From Nautilus pompilius (taxonomy: Eukaryota; Mollusca; Cephalopoda; Nautilida; Nautilidae), in NCBI GenBank assembly GCA_018389105.1, contig JACATO010000318.1, positions 992,001 to 1,056,000 on the forward strand: a stretch of 64,000 nucleotides of DNA. Reading direction: 5' to 3'. Within the stretch, counting starts at the first letter, position 1. Each line of letters begins with the position of its first letter. The position numbers were made by a program, and so were the translations under genes. This document shows positions 48,308 to 59,049 of this stretch, one piece after another. Below the pieces are notes generated by a model. It made no database searches. It worked only from the letters and a program-made list of their open reading frames with translations, and had not been told where the DNA came from.

Positions 48308-51300
48308 GCGTGTGTGTGTGTGTGCCTGCCTGACTCTAAAGCCTGGTTGACATCTTAATAATCAACATAAAAGGCCCCTGACTCTTACAGGGCTAGGAAA
48401 CAATACAACCTTTCAAAACAAACAATGCAATTATGTAATGGTAATGTTTTGTACAAGACTATTCTCCCACTCAGTGTAGACCATACTAAAATAACCGCAT
48501 AGAACTGTAATAAGGAAGTTATGACTCGCATCTGAATCTTAAAGAAAGAAAGCAATAAAAAAAATATATTAGCTAAATATTTTTTGTAAGATAATAGAGA
48601 AAGAAAAAAAAATATATTCATCACAGAAATAGATGATTTTGTCATTAATTTTGACCACTGTCATACAAGTTAAGCTATGAACAAAACTAAATCCTGTCTT
48701 AGTGTGCTCCAGATGAAAGTTGGTAACTACTAGTGACGACAAGAAATACAGGAAAGAAATCTGTAGAAAATAATAAAAACAACTAACTAACTAAAATGAT
48801 ATTAATTCTGCAGCTAACCCAACAAAAGCAAGCATATTAGCCAGGTAATCGCACCCCTAGCCACTTTTTGAAAAACTTCACTCAATGGCTTATACAGGCG
48901 CAAATTCTTTTTTTTAAAAAAGATACTACAGGAAAAGAACCCAATCTCAAGATCATCTCTGGTACGCTACATAGGAGGTGACATGATTCATATTACGCAT
49001 AAATGCTTAATATACTATATCAAATGCTTGCTTCCCAACAGGTGTCCAATCATATGTCGTTACAAATTAATAGCCAGAACTATACCTTTCTCTGTAATGG
49101 ATGGCAAGCCCTGGTATGTTCCTGAAACGAAAGTATAAACTGCCAGTGAACTATGCAAGAGAAGTGATCTTTAAATCATTTAGCAACTCAAAAGCTAGAT
49201 GTAGAAGATCTAATAGCATTCTACCTCATTGCACAACTAGTATTATGTTAATTTTTTTTTTTCAGGATGATGGAATTTAATTCATAACAGAGACTAAAAA
49301 TATCAGAACCTTCAGTGCTCAACATTTAAACTTTCTTCTGTATCAACACTTCCTTCTGTGCTTCTGCTTCATTGTCAAGCAATGCCGTACCACATCTCTG
49401 GACTGAACGTTTATCTTGGGAAAAGAACAAACATCACACAACTTTCCTTAAAAAAACATAAATGCTGCTAAAGCCATAATACTCTGACTCTAGAAAATTA
49501 CATTCAGAAAACTTTCAGCCTGAGTCAATTCATTGATGAGAGATTTCTAAGCTGTTTGACGTCCAAGACAAAGAGTTTCATCAGCATGTGTTATCGACTT
49601 GATCCCAAATTAAAAAGCTGATACTATCGTATTTTATCCTTAGTAAGTTTCCCACTTAAAAAAAAAAAACAAAAAACATTTAGTCTTTAACTCTAGCAAA
49701 ATTTTTACTATGTATATGGCGGTGGCCAAAAGTATTGTATCAACAAATAAGTCTGCTGTTTGTTTGTGTAAGTGCAATGTTGTGTCCGATTTGGTATTTA
49801 TGTATGTCCTTTTCTTAAATTATTCTTCAGTCAAGACAATATTTGCAAGGTTTACCATTTTATTATTTTATAGTTGCTTACTATACTAGAAATTACTATA
49901 TTAGGATGTACAGAGATCCTATGTCTATGAAAATTATGCTTAATTAATTGGCTTTATTATGCTAAAAATGCATTTTTACCTAGTAACAAGCAAAATAAGT
50001 ATTGAGTATCGTTGTTGGTTTTTGTTAAGTAATGCAATTTCAGCCACCATTCTCTCGGTGTGCACACACTTAATGTGGAGTAACAGGCACTTTTATGCTT
50101 TAAATCATTTATGGCACTTAATTTTTGGAGGGTTTTGTTAAGGGTGCTCCGGTTAATCAGAATATGTATGATCTATTGGGAAAGCTCTGGGGCCAAATGC
50201 TTCATTATAATTTTTCATAGATTATAGCAACATCTGTATGCGAACAACTTTGAAATAAAATCAGAATAAAACCAAAACAATAATTTTTTTGTTGTACCAT
50301 GGAGTGCAAACAAACAATATATGTTTTTATTTTGTCACAGAACAACTAATTTAAATAACACTAATTGTGTAAACCATAGCATTTATACATATTGTGTTAC
50401 ACAGTAGTTTTTTTTTTTTTTTTTAATGTTTCAGCTTTAAATAAACTAAAATGCAAACATGCTGTTTGGTACATTCAGTAGCACAAGTGTTAAATAACAA
50501 ATCACCATAATCCCAAACTGTCATAAACATGCAACAAACCAGAACCTGAGCAGACCTACCAGTGTTCCGTCGGTCCACTTCAGCCATAAACTGAGCAGAG
50601 TTGAGGTCCTGTAGAAGTTGGTCCAACTCCGACAGGTTACTGTGCACAGCAGACATTGTTGGTGGTTGTATGGTAGGAGGCTGCTTGTATCCCGAAGAGC
50701 CTTGCTCCTGCTGAACTGTGGCTGCAGTTGTCTCAGAAAATGAAGAGGAGGAAGATTCCACGTGCTGCTGTGTACCTGGCTTCACTGACTGATACTCATA
50801 CACTGGCTGAAAATAAAAGTTTACATCAACATGTCAGTACAAACAACAAAATGTCACACAAGTGCAGCTATACGTTACATATTGCCAAAACATTTGCTTT
50901 TCCATTTGTTTGTATAAACTAAACCAAACCTACCTGTAGGTAGATCCAATGTATCCAGGGGGAAAAAGCTCTACTGAGGAATGCTCAAATCTGGTTATTT
51001 CAAAACTACTTAAGAAAGTTCGGTATTCACAGCCAATAATATCAAAATGAAATCTGGCAATCCAAAACTGTTAGGAAAACTACAGTATCTACTCTGTCCC
51101 ATTCTGTTTTGATTTCCTATAAAATGTTCTTATTGGAGCAAATTTATCAAGTTATCTCCACAACAAACTTCCAAAAGAAAAACTAACTTTGACTTTAAAC
51201 ACAGCTTCAGTTTAGTTCAGAGTCATGCAAGGGGCTGACAGACAGAATGTGTAAAGGGTAATTTAACAAAACAAAGGAAAAATGTGTTTTTTCCTTTTTG

Positions 51301-54300
51301 AATTAAAAAAAAATTTAAAAAAAAAGCTGGACAAATATCTAGCTTAGCCTTAGAGCCAAGAAACCAGATGTATTATATCAGCAGCCTCAGGCAAATGAAC
51401 TGAGCAGATGTATAGCCCCTTAAAACAACAACAAAAATACTGATACTCTACATGGGAGAGCAAGGGCAAGAGTCAGAGCAGAACTAGATATATCCATATA
51501 TAGGCTAGGGACTCTTGTTATCAGTTAGGTAAGATAAGATAAACCCCCTCAAAGGAAGATTAGATTCTATCTACAACAACATACCTTGTCTGTTCTTCAA
51601 TCGATGACAAACATTCCCAACAAAAGCGAGAGAGAGAGAGAGAGAGAGAATAAACTGTGTATGGTCAGCACTGGGAGGAAAATAAAAAGTATAAGAAAGT
51701 TTTTAAAATAATTTTAAAAATTTGAAACCTTAGACAAAATGTTCTGAGGTTAAGTGTGCATATCAGGATTCCGCAGCCTGAGAGCTCTTACATTTTAATA
51801 GAAAATAAAACAAATTTAACTCTGTTAACCAAGTAAGAATATTAAGAATAATAAATATTTTCTTCATTAAATTTAAAAAAAAAAGTTCAACAGCAATCAA
51901 ACTATAAAACAATAAACTGAAAACATTTTACACCCAGAAATGGTAGATTGAAACTTGTTTTCCTTCTTATTACAGCGGTACTTTCGCGTCGCAATTTATC
52001 AGAATTATATATGATTATTTAAAATATACTATTTTTTAATGTAAAGAAACTCTTGTAGGTACATGTACTTGAGGTCGAGTGTTCTGCATACATGGAGAAC
52101 GTGCAGTGCGGAATTCTGGTTTCTTTAACCCCTCCGACTGGATGGTGACAGAAACAAACCTTATTGGCCAACAGGGAGAAATGGTAGACAGGATGTGCGC
52201 AGGCCTGTAAATTTAATCATATTTGTTCTAACTTAAACCTCCCTCTACTTAAAAAAAAACACACAAAACCACCACCAACCAAAAATAAATCACTTCAAGC
52301 AAAAATAGAAAGGGGCAGGAAAAGATAAATTCATTCAATACAAGTAAAAAGACTCCAGCTGTCTGCAGTTAGAAGTGAAAAGTATACACTGCATGTCTGA
52401 CCATCTGGGTGGAAACCCTGACTGTAAACTCTCCCTCCTTAGATTAGAGATACAGCAACATTTTCTGATTTCAACCACAAAATGGAAAATCTACATCAGC
52501 CCAGATCACAAACTCCCAACCATCACCTGACTCCGGAAGCAGAACAAATCTGACAGAGTATATTGAAAGCAGAAGTGATTTACATTTTTAAAATCTATTA
52601 ACCAATGTTTTAACATTTTAATTCTGGAAATTTTGAATTTAATTCTTAACATTAAAAAAAAAATTCTTTAGAAGCCCTTCATTAACAATGATTGCTGTAG
52701 TCTCGCCTAATCTCAATGGGATTAAATGGAATTTTAAAAAAAAATACAGCAACAACGTTATCAGGCTCTTAGGACATGTAGAACCTGTCCAAAATAACAT
52801 CACCATAATGGTATTCAGTGTGTTTCATTTGAATACCCAAATATTTTCACCAGGGAAGAAATAAAGAATTATCACTTCATTAATACACCAAACAAAACAA
52901 AGATGACAATTTTTTACTATTTAGCACATACCATCAATAATTCTCTCTCCCTCCCTCTACTGATTTTATAGCCTTCAGATACACCATTAATACTGAAATT
53001 ACTCAATAAACAAAATCTTTTCTATAACTACACCCTCTTACTACTAGCTTTAAAATATCAGAACCAACCAATATAATGAATTACGTAAAACAAAACCAAA
53101 ACTTAAAAAAAAAACAGAAAAAGTTTTCCTGATTGAGTATATACACACTGGTAATAATTATTTTAAAATCTGGGATATGCTTTCACCCATAACTAAAGGA
53201 AATGTTAAGCATATTTGTGGTTTGGTCATTTGAATGATGCTTACAACCGGTTCTCTATTATGCTACTATCTCATCCAGGTAAGATTATCTTCTGACACAA
53301 TTATAAAAATCACCTGTTTACATTTAGGGTGAATCATGCAGATGGAATTTCTTTGTCACCTTTTGAAAAAAATAAAAGCTACTTAATAGACATGCCACAA
53401 TGATAAATATAAATATCCTATTTTAAAATTACTACTACCTTCACTAAGCAAAATGAGAGAGAGAATGAAAGATTCCACACATGGTGACTAATAACAAAAT
53501 CCAATTTGAAAACCTCACTACACGAGCATGCACACAATTCAAGCCTGTTCTTTTTCAACACATCACTTTGTTACTGATCTACTAAAGTTCAAGCGATGAA
53601 ATAAAATTTATTTCAAACACAAATAAGAACAGAGATACATATTTCAGATTTGAGTAAGCAAGAAATACATTAACTATTACATAACAAACCTCCAAAAACA
53701 TCTACATTTTACAACCAAAGTTTCATTTACCCCACAAATTGTAATACATACCCACATTCCATTAGCTGAATGATTGATTGACTGATTTCCCAAAAGCTGA
53801 TCAGATTTTCAATGAATTCTAGATTTTTCTGCATCCAATTTCATTGCAAATTCCACCAAGAAGGAAGCAGACGGCATGGTGCATATTTTAAAAATTACAT
53901 TGCTTGGAAGTGTAAAAAAAAAAAATGTCAGCCAATTTTAATTTACTACCTTTTTTCCCCCTCAATACAACCTACCAGAAAAACAAAATTGAACAAATGT
54001 CAGATTATGAAGAAGTTGGTTAATCGAGAGTGAAAGTCTATGTAAACCAAACTTTTAAAGAGCCCATATTTCTAAAATAATGTACTTTTGCTTTGGAATT
54101 TCTATAAAAATTTACAAAGCCTAATATTTTGTTTTGCTTAAATATATATATACACACACATTCTTTATGTTCTCTTTAAGTTTTTACACTACATTACCAA
54201 GACTTGCACTGATTAGTCATATGTAAATAGCAGAACCCTAAATCACATGAAAACAGTTAAAAGCTCAGTTCATAAGCTCCAATGTACCAGAATGCTGAAT

Positions 54301-57300
54301 TTCAAAGATGACAAATTAATCAGTTAGAATCCTTTCTTCCCCTATCGGCAAACACAGGCACTCGCTCACCTTATTTATATTTTCACAGAACAAAAGACAT
54401 TTTAACATTAATGCAATAGATATTAACAAGCAGACTTTTTAACTCTGTGAAAACAACAAAAGATGTTAATGGTTGTTTTCAGTAGTAAAACAGACAAACT
54501 CTTCAAACCCAGGGACCATACAGGTTGACTATCACGATGATGCTATCTCAGCCAGGTTTCATTCAATGTCTCTAGTAACTACATATCCTGATCCCACAAA
54601 ACAGAGTATTATGTATGACATGTAACAAGGAAACATTAACAATAAAATAAATAGTAATAATTACTAGCTAAATAAATAATTGGTCACCTACCCTCTCCAT
54701 TGTAGATATTTTATATTTCATTCCCAATTCTTCCTGACAAGGGAGATAATCGCGTAGGTTATAGTGCTTTTACTATGTCAAAAATTTAAGCAGAAAAACT
54801 ATAGAAATACTATTGCAAGATTTAAAACAACAATAAAGAAAAAACTGACAATGATGGATCAAAAGTTACACCTTCCAGCTTCATTTACTAATCAAAATTT
54901 TGTAAACAAAGACAATGTTAGGCTACACCCTAAGACTTTGTTAAATGTCCACAGCCACAAAGACCTAACACAAAACATATAAATTAATTAACATTTGACC
55001 TCTTGAAAAGTAATTTTTTTAAAATTCAATTTGTACAGCTAATGGCCTGTAAACATTTTAGTCTTAAAAATTACTTTTCAAGAGGTCAAATGTTAATTAA
55101 TTTATATGTTTACTTTAAAACTTTAAATTTTAAAATATCAAGGGTGAGTAACCTTCACGGGACTCTTCTTTTTTTTCTGTACATACATTTTTTTTATTTT
55201 TATAAATATAAAATAGATATTACAGATAAAAAAAAATTATTGTCAGTAGAACAAATTAAAATTTTTATTTCTTTATTTTCAGTGTTTTTAAAAGTTTGTT
55301 ATCTTAAAAAGAAAAGTTTATATTATCATTTTTATCCCTTTCATTCTCACTAATGCATTTGTAAATAATCATGCATTTTAAATAGTTATTTTTGTAATTT
55401 TTTTCTTAAATACATTCTTTCCTTCAGTGTAATATTATAGAACAAACTTTTAGAGGGTCAAATGGGATTCTGAAGATCTGCATCAAAAGTTGTACAAACT
55501 TTGAAAAATTTGAAATATATTAGGTCTTATGTATGTAAATATTTTCATAAACAACTAGGCCTTTCCATAATTCACATGGTAAGTAAATAAACCTCTGAGT
55601 GGTGGCTGGAGGAAGCCAGAGTATCTGGAGAAATGGAAAGCAGAATGAACTGGCTCAGGTAAGTAAAGAAACCACACATGCCATTAATAGGAAGCAACAA
55701 GCATATACAACATCCATAAGAAATCTGTTATGACAAGAACACTACACACCATCACTAATCTCCTCCTGCCCATTAAAAATATATATATAATATTAGTCTC
55801 CATGGAAAAAAAAGTTAGAAACCAAAATGATCATGGATTAAATGAGTGCAAAAAAAAAACTGGCACAGAAGACAGTAGACAACTGTAAGAGAGGTTGTCT
55901 ACCTAAAATAATGGGTAAATCTAATCCTTATTTTTTGGTCACAGTATCCACTTTAATTCTTGTGTACCACCTGGGGTGCATTAACCCTTCAAATCTATAT
56001 TACTAAACATAGGTTGAGCCTTAGAGGGTGACAGTTCTTTCCTCATTAATATAACCTTTTGCAACGACAATCTGTACTGCTGCAACCTCATGTTGTTTTG
56101 CATTGCACCACTGGCTAAATATACAGCCAGTTCAACACAAATACTAGCGCATCTAGGCTGAGGTGCTAATGCAGCAAAGTTGTATAACTAAGGTAAAAAC
56201 TGATGTGATATACAGAAGGTAAATCAAATATTGTTTTAAAATAAACAAACTTTAAAATACAAAATTTCAATTTATAGGCACTTCATCTATTTCCCCCCTT
56301 TTCCTTTATAACAAATAGATAAGTAACTTAAAGAGATATTTAAGAAAGGGGTATTATATCACTAAACTTCAGAACATTGGTGACTCACCAGGCCAGAGAG
56401 CTTATGGTTTTTGAAGATGTAAAGTGACTCATAAATGATGTAAAAAAAACACCACCAAACACTATTCTTATGACTAAAACTGGCAATGTTGAAAGCCAAA
56501 CACTAACTGCTTTTGAAGACATGGTCATTATAATACCGAAATTAAACAGGTGTGCAGAAGTTCTTGATGCTCATCAAACACACATATGACAGGCACCTTG
56601 TGATTTATATAATTATAAAAAGAAATTTAAGAAACAGCACTAAAAAGGAAAACCCCCTTTATAATGGCTATCTATCAGTTATTGTATATATAATGTGTGT
56701 GTGTGTGTGTGTGTGTGTGTTGGAATTAACTGGCTAAGGTTTGGTTAGAACAAATGGAAATAGTTCTATTGGTCAAAGCATTTCTACAATTTTATAGGCT
56801 CAAATAATATGTATACTATTGATGCTTTATTTCATTTTTCTAAAAAATAAAAATAGCTTACATAAAAAATGACAATTTCAGTGCCCCATGATTCTAATAA
56901 GTAAGCGGCTATTGGTATCTCTTCACATGGAAAATTATTAGAATCTTATTAAAAATAAGCAAACATTTAATAGAATAAAACAAGTGACATGTAGATCTAC
57001 CTGCCTCGCCCACACACATTTATGTAGCTAAAAACTTCATGAAGCTGACCAGCATCACTTGTTTTTAACTGGGATGCCAAGATGGTTGGTTATTCTCTCT
57101 CTCTCTCTCTTTAGTGAATGAGTTATTGCTTTGTAGTGCAGATGCACTATCTGCATTCATTAATGTTTTAACCTATTGCTTCAAAGAGTAAAAAGTTTAA
57201 AATAAAAGTTTCAAATGTCTCAAACTTTAAAAACACAAGTGAATGACCTCACTATAGTTATTTTCATAATTAAAATGATTTCTTAATACAATGACAGAAA

Positions 57301-58162
57301 ACATAAATGAAAATCTAGCAAAAGAATAAACCCGAGAGTCAAAAACAGAAAACAAAAGGTGTGGAAAGGGTTATTTATGTTAAAAAGTACAATTTTTCTT
57401 CTCCCAGTTTAAAGCAAGCAGCTGGAACATAAAATAAGAATGGTCCAAATATGACATTATCTTTGCTTTAAGTAACCTGCAAGATCTGACCAAACAAAAT
57501 GTGTATTTCTACAAACATCTTTTTTTTTTTAAATTGGAATTCAGCAGGTAGATTTGGTGGTGGTTGGGAAGAGGGAATGTCCTCTCAGAACCAAGAATTA
57601 GTCATTTGAATTTGATGGTTAACAAAAGTAAAGCAATGTAATCAAACCAGAATCCAGGGATTATGGCATTGCTGACAGGTAAGTATAAAGAGAATCTGCT
57701 TTGCTCACCACATAATCAGATGACTCCAGAGCCATGCCTCATTCATAATTCATAGATTAAAAGTTTATGTATTCTCAGTGATTAGGTGTCATAAAACCTG
57801 TTTTGTATATTATCATCTATGACAAAATTCCAGCCTTCGCTATTTCCTGAATTAAATTACTGAAATTTTTTCTCTCTCTTAAATTAATTTTACATTATTA
57901 GCACCATGGCAAATATATAAGTTCTAAAGCAGTTTTTACTTTCTTTCTTTTTCATCAAAGTTGTCAGTGACCCTTACCTGTTCAACATCTCGTAATCTTT
58001 GAGAAATCTCTATTACATCTGCCGGGGGCGGGGGTGGGAGAGGAGATGGCGTGGAGCTTCTTGAAGAATTATGGTCTGAACAGTGCTCCAGTTGGGATTG
58101 CTGCTGCTGTTGGTAGGATGAAATGTGAGCTGTTGTAGACTGAAGATCAGCCAATAATGCAT
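32699..58162 (-). CDS. PXN: Paxillin, 10 coding exons (first few codons outside or unlocated)
   Basis: Focal-adhesion scaffold that links integrin sites to the actin cytoskeleton; in known paxillins the LD motifs bind FAK, vinculin and parvin, and the LIM domains target the protein to adhesions. Exons read 5' to 3': 58162..57978, 50806..50560, 49121..49086, 47008..46840, 45313..45082, 42097..41876, 37444..37271, 36921..36806, 34399..34285, 32965..32699. Each has AG and GT borders, and the phases (1-0, 0-1, 1-1, 1-2, 2-0, 0-0, 0-0, 0-2, 2-0, 0-stop) fit without error. The product is about 587 residues plus the missing start, close to vertebrate paxillin (557-591). Five LD motifs fill the first 350 residues; four zinc-binding LIM domains fill the rest. 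The initiating exon, expected to encode Met-Asp-Asp-Leu plus one base, was not found up to 64000. Hic-5 and leupaxin are paralogues known from vertebrates; five LD motifs favour paxillin. Confidence 0.96.
34285..34399 (-). CDS. PXN: Paxillin exon: end of LIM2, start of LIM3
   Basis: 115 bp, phase 2 in and phase 0 out; acceptor gtacttttcag, donor TGG|gtaagt. It encodes [20 protein letters not shown] followed by [18 protein letters not shown], matching the human LIM2-LIM3 junction. The last codon is Trp where human has Arg. Confidence 0.96.
34879..36156 (-). mobile_element. Mariner transposon copy B inside a paxillin intron
   Basis: 1.28 kb with a TA at each flank (34877..34878, 36157..36158) and inverted ends of about 28 bp (GAGGTCTGTCAAAAAAGTAT). 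The minus strand holds a nearly complete mariner transposase in three frames: N-terminal part 35961..35749 ([35 protein letters not shown]), central 35827..35219 ([58 protein letters not shown] and [11 protein letters not shown]), and C-terminal 35156..34950 ([20 protein letters not shown]). Two catalytic Asp contexts are intact and the third is in a shifted frame. Same sense as paxillin. It is better preserved than copy A. Confidence 0.96.
36806..36921 (-). CDS. PXN: Paxillin exon: core of LIM2
   Basis: 116 bp, phase 0 in and phase 2 out; acceptor gtttccaacag, donor TGCAG|gtaaga. It encodes [20 protein letters not shown] and then [14 protein letters not shown]. The His and Cys ligands of LIM2 are all present. 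In vertebrates LIM2 and LIM3 carry focal-adhesion targeting. Confidence 0.97.
37271..37444 (-). CDS. PXN: Paxillin exon: rest of LIM1, start of LIM2
   Basis: 174 bp, phase 0 both sides; acceptor tttgaacag after a long T tract, donor GAT|gtaagt. It encodes [19 protein letters not shown], then a segment with [20 protein letters not shown], completing the zinc ligands of LIM1, then [10 protein letters not shown], the opening Cys pair of LIM2. Spacing matches vertebrate LIM1/LIM2 without gaps. Confidence 0.97.
40160..40429 (+). pseudogene. Element protein, N-terminal domain with paired CxxC motifs
   Basis: From an ATG at 40160, just after a good acceptor-like sequence (ccttacttgttttacag), it encodes about 89 residues. 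They include FCYVC and later [13 protein letters not shown], two CxxC pairs that could bind zinc, around a conserved-looking core ([20 protein letters not shown]) and then [18 protein letters not shown] recall similar proteins as a widespread, poorly named family in cnidarians, arthropods and molluscs. A stop at 40427 ends the frame; the family's middle portion seems deleted here. Confidence 0.6.
40430..41247 (+). pseudogene. Element protein, C-terminal domain
   Basis: After 40429 the reading frame resumes as [20 protein letters not shown] and changes frame near 40500. It then runs open to 41247: [69 protein letters not shown] and [20 protein letters not shown]. The last block, rich in Asp, Glu and His, is the most conserved signature of the family as I remember it and may hold catalytic residues. 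It ends with a stop at 41245..41247 after an Arg/Lys-rich tail. The long open stretch shows less decay than the Tc1 and Tigger fossils nearby. Confidence 0.62.
41876..42097 (-). CDS. PXN: Paxillin exon with LD5 and start of LIM1
   Basis: 222 bp, phase 0 both sides; acceptor gctgtttcag, donor CAG|gtgagc. It begins MTNVHEQ, continues through a low-complexity linker, then [19 protein letters not shown] (LD5) and the first zinc pair of LIM1, [12 protein letters not shown] second good donor sequence (CAG|gtaagc, at 42077/42076) lies 21 nt after the acceptor and could act as an alternative 5' splice site. Confidence 0.93.
45082..45313 (-). CDS. PXN: Paxillin exon with LD4 motif
   Basis: 232 bp, phase 2 in and phase 0 out; acceptor ttgtgttttag, donor AAG|gtaaaa. 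A Tyr/Gln/Ser-rich segment with several Tyr-Ser-Gln and Tyr-Gln pairs precedes [16 protein letters not shown], which is almost the vertebrate LD4 motif (ATRELDELMASLSDFK), the site bound by FAK and GIT proteins. The exon ends exactly after the motif, as in the human gene. Confidence 0.95.
46500..46760 (-). repeat. SINE-like repeat family B, copy 1
   Basis: Shares ordered blocks with 55950..56230: gggtgca near one end, acagccaagtcaacacaaat in the middle, and gtaaaaactgacatggtata at the other end. The minus strand past the last block reads ggattcgatcccctgtatac, resembling a tRNA B box, so transcription would be on the minus strand. The size of about 250 bp fits a SINE. Confidence 0.55.
46840..47008 (-). 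CDS. PXN: Paxillin exon with LD3-like motif
   Basis: 169 bp, phase 1 in and phase 2 out; acceptor caattttag, donor AAAG|gtaaat. After a Ser/Pro-rich linker ([15 protein letters not shown]) it encodes [17 protein letters not shown], the counterpart of vertebrate PSVESLLDELESSVPSP. The Ser-Pro pairs are possible proline-directed kinase sites, as in vertebrate paxillin. Confidence 0.94.
47628..47830 (+). repeat. tRNA-derived SINE family A, copy 1
   Basis: The head has an A-box-like agtggttaaaccactgg (about 47638..47654) and a B-box-like gcccgagatta (about 47670..47680), the spacing of a Pol III promoter. The body contains gtcaaggttggttcagtttg, catggtttcttcttc and tggcacta, all shared in order with the minus-strand copy at 59050..59285. 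Confidence 0.65.
48253..48326. repeat. (TG)n microsatellite
   Basis: About 74 bases of TG repeats with a few TA and CG interruptions, inside the intron between the microexon and the LD3 exon. Confidence 0.95.
49086..49121 (-). CDS. PXN: Paxillin 36-nt microexon
   Basis: A 36-nt exon flanked by acceptor tttcgtttcag and donor AAAG|gtatag. It enters and leaves in phase 1 and encodes about 12 residues ([12 protein letters not shown]). Both neighbours also use phase 1, so inclusion or skipping keeps the frame. No motif is visible. The support is splice signals and phase only, hence the lower confidence; it may be a cassette exon. Confidence 0.68.
50560..50806 (-). CDS. PXN: Paxillin exon with LD2 motif
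   Basis: 247 bp, phase 0 in and phase 1 out. The acceptor is ttattttcag and the donor is G|gtaggt. It encodes [11 protein letters not shown], then a Ser/Thr/Gln-rich linker, then [18 protein letters not shown], which is nearly the vertebrate LD2 motif (SNLSELDRLLLELN). LD2 is a known FAK and vinculin binding site. The Tyr residues in VYEYQ sit where vertebrate paxillin has the regulated Tyr118 (HVYSFP); that equivalence is inference. Confidence 0.94.
51630..51650. repeat. (GA)n microsatellite
   Basis: About ten GA units in the intron between the LD1 and LD2 exons. Confidence 0.9.
54973..55111. repeat. Perfect 46-bp inverted repeat with 47-bp loop
   Basis: Left arm 54973..55018 and right arm 55066..55111 are exact reverse complements. 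The arms contain acatttgacctcttgaaaag at the left. The unit lies in the paxillin intron between the LD1 and LD2 exons. No target duplication was evident, so it may be a foldback element, a small MITE or a template-switch product. Confidence 0.9.
55950..56230 (-). repeat. SINE-like repeat family B, copy 2
   Basis: Same order and orientation as copy 1: ctggggtgcatta, then atacagccagttcaacacaa, then gtaaaaactgatgtgatata. The conserved central block suggests a SINE core domain. The head is less tRNA-like than in copy 1. Confidence 0.55.
56694..56720. repeat. (TG)n microsatellite
   Basis: About thirteen TG units, in the intron between the LD1 and LD2 exons. Confidence 0.9.
57978..58162 (-). CDS. 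PXN: Paxillin exon with LD1 motif
   Basis: 185 bp. The acceptor is a T-rich tract ending cttttcag; the donor is CAG|gtaagg. It enters in phase 1, needing one G from the missing first exon to make the Asp of [15 protein letters not shown], the LD1 motif that follows MDDL in other paxillins. A Gln run, a Ser-rich stretch and a polyproline segment (PLPPPPPAD) follow, matching the proline-rich SH3-binding region after LD1 in vertebrate paxillin. It ends in phase 0 after VEQ. Confidence 0.93.
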
Positions 58163-58887
58163 CTGAAAAGTAAAAAAAACAAAAACAAAACAAACAAACC
58201 TTAAGGGGTGTGGAATTTTTAGAAATTTAGTGCACACATGCACACATATAATTTATTTTTCAACTCCCTGACAATTATTATTCTTTTATTGTGATATCCC
58301 TCAGCTATTTTCTTTCCCAAACCCCCTAATCCCTATTAAAATTCTATCAGACCTTACACCATGAAATGTTTTTGTTTTTTTTTTAAAATTTTGTAACTTT
58401 TACTGTTTCAATTTTATTTCAAACGTAAAAAAAAACAACCATTTGTTTTCATTCTAAAACCATAGAAAAAAAACATTTCTACACAGTTATGTCCCCCTAT
58501 CAAACAGGGCATATCAACCCTGCCAGCATACTGTACATTCAAATGAAACGCCAGTATAGTTGTTGTTGAAAACGTGTTTATTTCTCACTCATTAAATCTT
58601 ATTACCATGTTTTTAAAAAAAAGCATTCAAAGTAATTTATATGAAGAAAAGATAGATCAGCTGCCTTATTTTTTTCTTTCAAAAACAAAGCTAAACTAAC
58701 CAATCTGCTACAGTTTCCTTTGTTATTCCTTGTGTGGATTTACTGGCAATGGTGTTGTATAAACTATTACCACCTCACTGCCATCCTTCCCATCAGAAAA
58801 TTAACCTATTATTGTGTTAGGAAGCCTTAATTTTGGCACAAGCTCAGACTAGGCAAAGGGGCTTTGCATTTTACTTATCAAAGACAA

Positions 58888-58901
58888 ATAATAATAACAA
58901 C

Positions 58902-58950
<49 letters not shown>
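58888..58950. repeat. (AAT)n trinucleotide repeat
   Basis: About 20 AAT units with two early AAC variants, upstream (5' on minus) of the LD1 exon, presumably in paxillin intron 1. Confidence 0.95.
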
Positions 58951-58953
<3 letters not shown>

Positions 58954-59049
58954 GTTAGCAATAATTAATTTCAAGTAATCTGTAGAGTTAACAAATATTC
59001 CTTGATTTTCTTATTTTTTCATTCATTAGTCCCTATAAGGGAAACTACC

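Larger units (their letters stand above)
50807..57977 (-). other. Paxillin intron between LD1 and LD2 exons
   Basis: 7.2 kb with GA and TG microsatellites, the perfect inverted repeat and one family B SINE-like copy. The flanking exons meet in phase 0. I saw no further coding exon, but a short cassette exon could be hidden here. Confidence 0.8.

Noticed and set aside
48167-48358. ORF with a Cys-Val run
   Set aside because: Translation of the TG microsatellite.
50409-50425. Long T run as a poly-A tail of a processed retrocopy
   Set aside because: No gene-like sequence beside it; it lies just beyond the LD2 exon in ordinary intron DNA.
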